From: JARIHD01 sp036392795
GTDB lineage: Bacteria > Patescibacteriota > Saccharimonadia > Saccharimonadales > UBA4665
Assembly (NCBI GenBank): GCA_036392795.1
Contig: DASVXH010000042.1
Span: 1 to 10,926, forward strand
DNA length: 10,926 bases
Direction: 5' to 3'
Shown: piece after piece, positions 6,040-10,926 of the stretch
How the letters are laid out: every line of letters starts with the position of its first letter
Position numbering within the stretch: the stretch's first letter is position 1
Notes under the pieces: generated by a model
The model's database searches: none
Told to the model about the DNA's origin: nothing
Seen by the model: only the letters and a program-made list of their open reading frames with translations
Translations under genes and position numbers: made by a program

Positions 6040-6426
6040 CTACTCTTTTATTAGTTCCCAATTGCCGGAGTAGATGTCTGCGGCTTGTTTGTCGTGATCA
6101 CGACCAATTCCTACCCATTTGCCAGTCATTTTTTTGCCATCCTCGCTAACGAGCAACTGGACAGCACCACTGTAGATCATGCCCTGAAATTCACCACTCG
6201 GAGAAGTTGTTTCGTGCCAATGACCGGTAGCTACGTTGTCGTCAACAGTTAGACGAATTAAGATATATGCGCCCATTTCGTTGGGCTGACTTTCGAGTAC
6301 AAGGCTATTTCCCTGTTGATGAACAACGACTACATATTGACTTGTATCTTCACCGTCATGATTATTGCTTGGATACCAGTAGGTCGATTTCCACTTGCCT
6401 TCAAAAGATGGGTAGTGCATTGTCAT
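6040..6426 (-). CDS. Small beta-rich GxW-repeat protein, stand-alone
   Basis: A 128-aa protein without signal peptide or membrane segment. It opens with YPSFEGKWKSTYWYPS and repeats a glycine-x-tryptophan pattern: GKW (10-12), TGHW, MTGKWVG and SGNWEL. Strands of alternating hydrophobic residues (YVVVV, LVLES, YILIRLTV, AVQLLV) fill the gaps. This looks like an antiparallel beta barrel, lipocalin-like in style. From memory it resembles the C-terminal ligand-type domain found behind XRE helix-turn-helix domains in some actinobacterial regulators; here no DNA-binding domain is present. That link is recall, not a search result. The start at 6426 is preferred over the ATG two codons later because GAGG lies 6 nt before it. 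Ligand and role are unknown. Its own promoter candidate lies upstream. Confidence 0.75.
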   Translation of the reverse strand: MTMHYPSFEGKWKSTYWYPSNNHDGEDTSQYVVVVHQQGNSLVLESQPNEMGAYILIRLTVDDNVATGHWHETTSPSGEFQGMIYSGAVQLLVSEDGKKMTGKWVGIGRDHDKQAADIYSGNWELIKE

Positions 6427-6469
6427 GTGTTGCCTCGCTTACCGTTAATCTGCCTCTTTTGGAAACTTA

Positions 6470-6478
6470 ATTGTACCA
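6470..6478 (-). promoter_or_regulatory. Candidate extended -10 promoter for the 6040-6426 gene
   Basis: The minus strand reads TGGTACAAT, an extended -10 (TGn plus TACAAT, 5/6). It would start transcription near 6463 and give a leader of about 37 nt carrying the GAGG Shine-Dalgarno. A second TATAAT at 6482-6487 lies just upstream and is an alternative. The rest of the 163-base gap (6427-6589) shows no gene and no clear terminator. Confidence 0.4.
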
Positions 6479-6589
6479 GTCATTATATATCTATTCCACT
6501 CGTTATCAACAGGGAGCGAACAATAAATAAGTCGTACGATATTTAGTTTGGTTACGCTACGGGCCATAACATTCGGGCACGCTCATGCT

Positions 6590-8542
6590 CTATGCGGGGA
6601 AGATTCGACTCCATAGCCACCCTTGATAAGGATACTGCACGCCCAGAAACGTCGGGTCTGAAAGTTGGATACCAGACACCGACCCCTTCAAGATATGGCG
6701 GACCGACCGATCATCTTCTCCCTGATGAAACAACACCAGGTCGCTCTTGCCATCACCAGTGATATCAGCAACGCCACCTTTGGTTTTGGTCAGATCCCAG
6801 CCTCCACTGCTTGCCGTCAACTCAATTTGATGATGCGGGGCTAGACCGACAGCCGATCCCTGGTAATTATAGAGCGCAAAGTCACGGCCGTTGGGATAGG
6901 CGGAGAGCGCCAGGATATCACCCTGGCTATCACCATTAAAATCTCCGGCGCCCACAATGCGCAGATTGCTCCATTTCCATCCCTGGGAAGGGCTCTGTAA
7001 CGACGTCATGGAGGGATCAGGCGACCCAATTCCTTCAGTAGAACCCTTAAATACATGTCGGACTATTTCATCATTTTGACCCTGATGAAAAATGACCAAC
7101 TCGGCAAAAGTGTCGCCATCAATATCCGTCGTCCCATATTTCATACGCCGGAGATCCCAGCCTCCGCTCCATGATACAAGCTCACGCTGAAATTCCGGCA
7201 CAAGGCCAGCGACCGAACCCCTAAATAAGTAGAGTGCGCTATCCCGGCCGTTCGGATAGGCCGACAACACGGCCACATCATCTAATCCATCGCCATTAAA
7301 GTCACCTGCTCCGGCGATCCGAATGTTACTCCACTTCCATCCTTGGTAAGGAAATTGGGTCGCCATCATAGTCGGATCGCCAGCCGTGAGACCTGCTTGC
7401 GATCCCTTGAATACATGGCGAACAATCTCGTCGTTAGGCCCTTGATGAAAAATGACAAGGTCTTTGTAGGCGTCGCCATTAATGTCCGCTGTGATCATTT
7501 TTGACTTACTGAAATCCCAACCACCATTGGCAGGAGTAAGTTCTTGCTGGAATTCCGGATCGTCCAAACCGTCAGCAGATCCTCTATAAAGATAGAGTAC
7601 CGCTCCCCGTCCGTCAGGGTAAAGTGAGACCGCTAGAATATCTTCATATCCGTCACCATTAAAATCGCCTCCGGTCGTAAATTCGGCCGGACAGCCATGT
7701 AAAAAGCGACTGCCATAAACCACTGGGCAAGCGTCATTGATATCAGCCACGGTGTCATTATCCGTATCGGTCGACAATGTATTCATGCTGGTGTTCGATA
7801 CAGCACAGACCTGTTTTGCGGCGGTATTTTGTGAACCCAAGACGCCCAAGGCAGTTCCTTCGGCCAGGCTTATTCCCGCAGTAAAACGATTCGTACTTTG
7901 ATTAATGTAACATGAGAATGATCCTTTTGCCTCGTTATCTAATTCAACATGAACATGCTTGCCCCGACCTCCAGGATTACAGTCTAGATTCGCTATTTTG
8001 CCCACTACCATGCCATTTACGGGCTCAAAGCCGAGTGGTGCAGCTTCGGTTAGGTGCGTAAATTGCACCCTCCCTACCTTCGTTCTGCCTGCAAAAATAT
8101 TTACCCTTCGTGTTTGGCCGCATGTAGTAGACGCGGTAGTGTCCCAAGTGAAACGGAGGGGTTCATTACTTTCTGTCTTCAATCTTACTTCGGTATTCGA
8201 GGCGGCATACAGATCCACCGACCAGTCACCAAAATAAGTCTCGTGACACGAGGGATGCGAAGTCCTGTCATAAGTCTGTCCACAAGTGGCCGAGGTTTCA
8301 TCACTATATGCCCATTTCCCGGCGAAGGGCATCCCTACGGTCACCCGGGGAACATCGGAAGCCAGCCCCTCCGTATGGTCGGGCGACAACCCGACAAGCG
8401 CACCCGCAGCGAGTACGGTTGCCAGCCCCAATCGTCTTGCTCTTGAGTCCAAGTTAGATACCCTATTTTCTTTATTAGACAGTGCCACCAAATAGTCTGG
8501 CGGCACAGCAACGGGTACAAAAGACGTCTCTGCGCTCATCAT
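6590..8542 (-). CDS. Exported FG-GAP/VCBS repeat protein with M23-like domain and TSP3 calcium motif
   Basis: A 650-aa secreted or surface protein. Residues 1-33 form an unusually long N-region, then RARRLGLATVLAAGALVGL (34-52) acts as signal peptide or anchor. Residues 70-215 resemble an M23 metallopeptidase/lysostaphin-like fold: GDWSVDLYAA (105-114), the FTHL His (H163), and GKHVHVE (H196, H198). The first zinc-ligand His of the M23 HxxxD motif is Asp here (D106), so activity is doubtful. Cysteines at 87, 99, 141, 188 and 211 may form disulfides. Residues 259-273 match a thrombospondin type-3 calcium loop (DxDxDxxxDxxDxCP). Residues 292-650 are three ~120-aa units with six FG-GAP-like calcium blades, likely a beta-propeller. 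Binding or adhesion is inferred. GGAAGG just upstream supports a start at 8542 or the adjacent ATG at 8539. The upstream neighbour is a prepilin-like gene. Confidence 0.87.
   Translation of the reverse strand: MMSAETSFVPVAVPPDYLVALSNKENRVSNLDSRARRLGLATVLAAGALVGLSPDHTEGLASDVPRVTVGMPFAGKWAYSDETSATCGQTYDRTSHPSCHETYFGDWSVDLYAASNTEVRLKTESNEPLRFTWDTTASTTCGQTRRVNIFAGRTKVGRVQFTHLTEAAPLGFEPVNGMVVGKIANLDCNPGGRGKHVHVELDNEAKGSFSCYINQSTNRFTAGISLAEGTALGVLGSQNTAAKQVCAVSNTSMNTLSTDTDNDTVADINDACPVVYGSRFLHGCPAEFTTGGDFNGDGYEDILAVSLYPDGRGAVLYLYRGSADGLDDPEFQQELTPANGGWDFSKSKMITADINGDAYKDLVIFHQGPNDEIVRHVFKGSQAGLTAGDPTMMATQFPYQGWKWSNIRIAGAGDFNGDGLDDVAVLSAYPNGRDSALYLFRGSVAGLVPEFQRELVSWSGGWDLRRMKYGTTDIDGDTFAELVIFHQGQNDEIVRHVFKGSTEGIGSPDPSMTSLQSPSQGWKWSNLRIVGAGDFNGDSQGDILALSAYPNGRDFALYNYQGSAVGLAPHHQIELTASSGGWDLTKTKGGVADITGDGKSDLVLFHQGEDDRSVRHILKGSVSGIQLSDPTFLGVQYPYQGWLWSRIFPA
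6593..7669 (-). repeat. Three tandem ~120-residue FG-GAP/VCBS units within the surface protein
   Basis: The protein residues 292-412, 413-532 and 533-650 (121, 120 and 118 aa) are successive copies of one unit. Each begins GDFNGD, continues with a YPxGR turn and a YxxGS turn, then GGWD, a second calcium loop (DINGD, DIDGD, DITGD), LVIFHQG, VRHxxKGS and QGWxWS. On the DNA they occupy 7307-7669, 6947-7306 and 6593-6946. The copies are clearly diverged at the DNA level, so the duplication is old and unlikely to be recombining now. Each unit supplies two blades. Confidence 0.9.
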
Positions 8543-8657
8543 TTTCCTTCCTGCGCCAAGACCTCATGCACCAAGGTCGATTATGTGGTTGTTAAGCCAC
8601 GCAGAACTAAGCTATATGGATCTCTAGCCATACGCCTGCTGTGGTATTGTCTGAAAA
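8543..8657. promoter_or_regulatory. Gap between prepilin-like and FG-GAP genes, probable promoter region
   Basis: This 115-base gap carries the GGAAGG Shine-Dalgarno of the FG-GAP gene and a weak -10 candidate (CATAAT on the minus strand, near 8582-8587) without a good -35. Two small inverted repeats are present: GTGGTTGTTAAGCCAC (8585-8600) and TATGG/CCATA arms around 8614-8631. Neither is followed by a T-run on the minus strand, so they do not read as classical terminators. Confidence 0.3.
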
Positions 8658-9317
8658 TTAATTTAGTTGAATAGTCTGTATCGCCTTTTCTACCGTACTG
8701 ACATCCTCTACCTCGCCCTCGTTGTGATAAATGGAGTAAACCACATCCAACTTTTTGCCATTACCAATATTAAAGACATATTCATAGAGCGTTTGATCAA
8801 GGTCGCCCGAGAATACTCCTTTGTAGCGTTTTCCACTCAGCTCGCCGATTGCAAAATTCTGAGCCGACTCCTCTAGGTATGGCTGCGGCGACTCCCATTG
8901 AGGTCCAAAACCGGCGCTTCCAACAGCCGAGATACTCGCACGAAAACGAAGCATATGACCAGCGTATTCGGCATCGGCCCTCTCGATTACAGCCGAGGTA
9001 CCAGCATCATAAACAATTTCAACGCCGCCCAAAAAGTCCCCAGGATACGAGGTAACAACCCAACCGTCCGGAACCTTCATGCTGAAGGCCTTATTTTGTG
9101 TAACCACCCTCGTCCATCTCTCGGTCTCATCGGGTGGTTCATTAGGCGGCTGTTTTGATTCAGGCCGAGATACTTGATTAATAGTTTTTTGGTGGTCGCT
9201 CGTCAAATGATCTTTTTTCCAAATGAAAAAACCTGTCGCGACGAGTCCGATCGCAATGAATAGCACCATCACAATCTCGATCACTGAAAACCCCTTATTT
9301 GATGCCCTTTTTAGCAT
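8658..9317 (-). CDS. Type IV prepilin-like (pseudopilin) protein
   Basis: A 219-aa protein whose N-terminus is a class III (type IV prepilin) signal: short basic leader MLKRASNKG, cleavage after G9, mature start FSVIE with the conserved Glu at mature position 5 (E14), then a hydrophobic helix to about residue 32 (IVMVLFIAIGLVATGFFIW). Such proteins are processed by a prepilin peptidase and built into pili or secretion pseudopili. A polar, proline-rich linker (36-66) leads to a C-terminal globular part (about 70-219) with FSMKVPDGWVV and a closing VEKAIQTIQL helix, reminiscent of PsbP-like lipoprotein domains. This domain is larger than in most major pilins, so a minor pilin or adhesive subunit is more likely. 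No other pilus assembly gene is in the window. GGGG lies 6 nt before the ATG. A good promoter lies upstream. Confidence 0.82.
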   Translation of the reverse strand: MLKRASNKGFSVIEIVMVLFIAIGLVATGFFIWKKDHLTSDHQKTINQVSRPESKQPPNEPPDETERWTRVVTQNKAFSMKVPDGWVVTSYPGDFLGGVEIVYDAGTSAVIERADAEYAGHMLRFRASISAVGSAGFGPQWESPQPYLEESAQNFAIGELSGKRYKGVFSGDLDQTLYEYVFNIGNGKKLDVVYSIYHNEGEVEDVSTVEKAIQTIQLN

Positions 9318-9351
9318 GATAACCCCACACTTATGTTTTTATGTTACCAGG

Positions 9352-9380
9352 ATTATCTGAAAGGCTCGCCCTTTTTGCAA
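9352..9380 (-). promoter_or_regulatory. Promoter of the prepilin-like gene with palindrome in the spacer
   Basis: On the minus strand TTGCAA (9375-9380, 4/6) and GATAAT (9352-9357, 5/6) are 17 nt apart. Transcription would start near 9345 and give a leader of about 28 nt. The spacer contains AAAGG-GCGAG-CCTTT, a 5-bp inverted repeat at 9360-9374 that could be a regulator site but is short enough to be chance. The rest of the 142-base gap (9318-9459) shows no gene and no clear terminator. Confidence 0.5.
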
Positions 9381-9459
9381 ACGAAACTCAAAGAAGTTAT
9401 CCGTGTCTTTTCAACAACAGCCCGCCAACCATGAGTCGTCCCACGATCTGATTGCACGT

Positions 9460-10389
9460 TTAGATTACACCTTTATTGATTAGACGGCCGTTTAGGGCTT
9501 TATCACGCTTCTCACCCAAACGCTTTTCCCCATTCACCCAATCCTGGCAAGCTTTAAGCGGATCAGATATATTACTCAATGCCAGTCGTTTTCTGACGGT
9601 GCCAGTAAAGGCTTCGGCGGTCAGTTCAGTATCCCAGTCTAAATATGCCGCAATATTTTCGTCACTCAAAGTAAACTCTAGGTGATACTTGACCCTTTCC
9701 AATGCAGCCAGCGGGTTCAAAATACTAGATGCAACAAAACGTTTTCGCATGAAAGGCGAGAAAGTCGCATGCCATTCCATCTGTTCTTCCGGCGGCATCT
9801 GCCGCGCCGCAAACCATGTAGATAAAATATCGCCATTAAACCACTGCCGACTAAATTCCGGCCCCCAGCAACTGATAACTTTCACGAGGGTTTCTTGGTC
9901 ACTTTTATTCTTTTGAATGTCAAAACCGTTATATTTGTTAGCGGCGCTCATAATTGCGGCGGCCGTTTCGACCACTAGCCATCTCTTAGCGTCAATCGCG
10001 GTCGATACTAAGGGCCCTTGACTGTTCTTGCTCCGTGTTATCTCCCACTGTTTAAGGACGTCGCAGACAAGACCTCCCACCAACTGCCGATGTTGATCAT
10101 CCGTAAAAGCAAATATCGCCTTTTCGTCACCCTCTCTTGCCTGAGCATCATGGAACTCCAAGATATCGTCAATCGCATGCGGTAAATCATCCAGGCGCCG
10201 TCTTAGTACCCGTGGATATTGACCAGTGTGCCGAACCGTTGCTCGGCACAGACCGGCCATACTCATATTTGCCCGGTCTATATCCGTATCCGTGGTAGAT
10301 TCGGTTGGTATTTCGCCGGCAAAGAGAAACTCGTAGCTTGCGACACGATGATCTATCGGGTGTAATTGCGATTGATTAACTTCAGACAT
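9460..10389 (-). CDS. Unrecognised 309-aa protein
   Basis: A soluble, mostly helical-looking protein with no signal peptide, membrane segment or familiar catalytic motif. ATG 10387-10389 is taken as the start because it directly follows a GTG (10390-10392) that would add only one residue; neither has a Shine-Dalgarno. Residues 1-45 are polar and probably loosely folded. The middle (about 70-190) is helical, with a Trp-rich core near 170-200 (CWGPEFSRQWFNGD, STWFAARQMPPEEQ). The C-terminus is basic (GEKRLGEKRDKALNGRLINK). I do not recognise the family. A perfect 8-bp inverted repeat lies in its presumed leader, and an unrecognised gene precedes it by about 75 bases on the same strand. The reading frame is long, closed by a stop and free of low complexity, which supports it being real. 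Confidence 0.72.
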   Translation of the reverse strand: MSEVNQSQLHPIDHRVASYEFLFAGEIPTESTTDTDIDRANMSMAGLCRATVRHTGQYPRVLRRRLDDLPHAIDDILEFHDAQAREGDEKAIFAFTDDQHRQLVGGLVCDVLKQWEITRSKNSQGPLVSTAIDAKRWLVVETAAAIMSAANKYNGFDIQKNKSDQETLVKVISCWGPEFSRQWFNGDILSTWFAARQMPPEEQMEWHATFSPFMRKRFVASSILNPLAALERVKYHLEFTLSDENIAAYLDWDTELTAEAFTGTVRKRLALSNISDPLKACQDWVNGEKRLGEKRDKALNGRLINKGVI

Positions 10390-10396
10390 CACATTA

Positions 10397-10426
10397 TATT
10401 GCCGTAAATCGGATCTGGCGGCAATA
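10397..10426 (-). promoter_or_regulatory. Perfect 8-bp inverted repeat in leader of the 9460-10389 gene
   Basis: The arms TATTGCCG and CGGCAATA are exact reverse complements separated by 14 nt. The element ends 7 bases before the ATG at 10389 and begins just downstream of an extended -10 candidate, TGCTATAAA (10429-10437, minus strand). It could be a repressor operator or a leader hairpin that limits ribosome access. It is not a terminator: no T-run follows on the minus strand. Confidence 0.4.
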
Positions 10427-10428
10427 GT

Positions 10429-10437
10429 TTTATAGCA
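10429..10437 (-). promoter_or_regulatory. Candidate extended -10 promoter for the 9460-10389 gene
   Basis: TGCTATAAA on the minus strand is an extended -10 (TGn plus TATAAA, 5/6). Transcription would start near 10422, inside the outer arm of the inverted repeat, giving a leader of about 33 nt. No good -35 is present. A perfect TATAAT at 10393-10398 is too close to the ATG to serve as its -10. Confidence 0.35.
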
Positions 10438-10464
10438 AAACGGTAAGGGTAACCGGCCCCATTA

Positions 10465-10926
10465 TTACTCAATAATTTTCGGGGTTACGTACGAATGGAT
10501 AGCTGCAGCTATAGAACTAGCTGCAGCTTTGTATGTTAATAACTCATTCATTCTATCCTCCTGAGCAAGATATATTCCCCTGTCAGCTGTGACTTCATCT
10601 ATCTCTTTCTGAAGCTCAACCATCTCCTCGCTAACACTGGCGCCAATATATTCGGCGGTCCACAGAAAAGTCCCCAGATCCCCCTTCTCTAGCGAGATAG
10701 GTCCAACTAAATGTCGCTCCACCCCGGCTTCATCCTTCGCTGCTTTGGCCGCCGCCTCCAAACTCGCCTCCTCAAACCATCTTGCCTGTGTACTTTCCAG
10801 CACCGGCGTGTCAGCAACAGAATTAATAAGCGCTATAGTCGAAATGGGTGCATCCATCCCAGCAAGTTCAGCCTGGGCACCTGGTGGATTTTTTTGTGCA
10901 AAGGCCAGACGCGCGGCGCGGATCCT
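10465..10926 (-). CDS. Unrecognised protein, C-terminal part, cut by right edge
   Basis: The minus-strand frame ends at the stop at 10465-10467 and stays open to the window edge, giving 153 complete visible codons. An ATG at 10857 lies inside it but has no Shine-Dalgarno, and the frame continues upstream for 23 codons (RIRAARLAFAQKNPPGAQAE...), so the true start is probably outside the window. The visible part is alanine- and glutamate-rich and mainly helical: an alanine-rich helix around FEEASLEAAAKAAKDEAG, then VSEEMVELQKEIDEVTADRG, a plausible short coiled coil, and a closing helix YKAAASSIAAAIHSYV. There is no membrane segment or catalytic motif and I do not recognise the family. It could be a virion- or sheath-like structural protein or any cytoplasmic helical protein; the sequence does not decide. 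Confidence 0.6.
   Translation of the reverse strand, partial: RIRAARLAFAQKNPPGAQAELAGMDAPISTIALINSVADTPVLESTQARWFEEASLEAAAKAAKDEAGVERHLVGPISLEKGDLGTFLWTAEYIGASVSEEMVELQKEIDEVTADRGIYLAQEDRMNELLTYKAAASSIAAAIHSYVTPKIIE

Noticed and set aside
6593..7669. FG-GAP units as a recent tandem DNA duplication or assembly collapse
   Set aside because: The three units differ at many codons and in length (121, 120, 118 aa), so they are old, diverged copies.
10393..10398. Perfect TATAAT as promoter for the 9460-10389 gene
   Set aside because: Only 3 nt separate it from the ATG, so transcription would start inside the coding sequence with no suitable start codon there; the upstream extended -10 is preferred.
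10441..10455. Possible terminator after the right-edge gene (CGGTTACCCTTACCG followed by TTTT on the minus strand)
   Set aside because: The stem is only 4 bp before a mismatch and the T-run is 4 bases, too weak to call.
10920..10926. GGATCC at the right edge as a cloning or assembly junction
   Set aside because: A 6-base restriction site at the window edge can occur by chance, the reading frame runs through it, and another GGATCC occurs inside the window; no vector-like sequence is seen.

Overview
The window looks like a piece of a Patescibacteria/CPR chromosome, most likely Candidatus Saccharibacteria (TM7). This is inference. It rests on the gene set (alpha/beta hydrolase, membrane-anchored MurF-like ligase and a divergent Ddl side by side, plus a prepilin-like protein), on the many short unrecognised genes, and on near-50% GC. 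No rRNA, tRNA or phylogenetic marker is present to confirm it. Coding is dense and almost all on the minus strand; only one gene (434-1057) is on the plus strand. No intergenic gap exceeds 300 bases, and I see no IS element, CRISPR array, tRNA or rRNA.

Left end (1-1057): an unrecognised minus-strand gene runs off the left edge. An AT-rich divergent promoter region separates it from an unrecognised 207-aa plus-strand gene. That gene ends convergently, overlapping the deacetylase stop by 4 bases.

Cell-wall block (1054-5305, minus strand, transcribed right to left): alpha/beta hydrolase, then MurF-like ligase (TAGTG stop/start overlap), then D-Ala-D-Ala ligase (own extended -10 promoter), then an anchored polysaccharide deacetylase 6 bases downstream. 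Ddl makes D-Ala-D-Ala, the MurF-like enzyme should attach it to the peptidoglycan stem peptide, and the deacetylase probably trims N-acetyl groups of finished glycan outside the membrane. The role of the hydrolase is unknown. The hydrolase and ddl both have a TATAAT-like box exactly 7 nt before the start codon and no Shine-Dalgarno, which suggests leaderless transcripts.

Surface block (5345-9317, minus strand): a Pro/Ala/Ser/Thr-rich protein with a C-terminal membrane anchor; a small stand-alone beta-rich GxW protein; a 650-aa exported protein with an M23-like domain, a thrombospondin type-3 calcium motif and three tandem ~120-aa FG-GAP/VCBS units; and a prepilin-like protein. Most have separate plausible promoters, so this is a run of surface-related genes rather than one obvious operon.

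Right end (9460-10926, minus strand): two unrecognised genes, the outer one cut by the window edge. A perfect 8-bp inverted repeat lies in the leader of the inner one.
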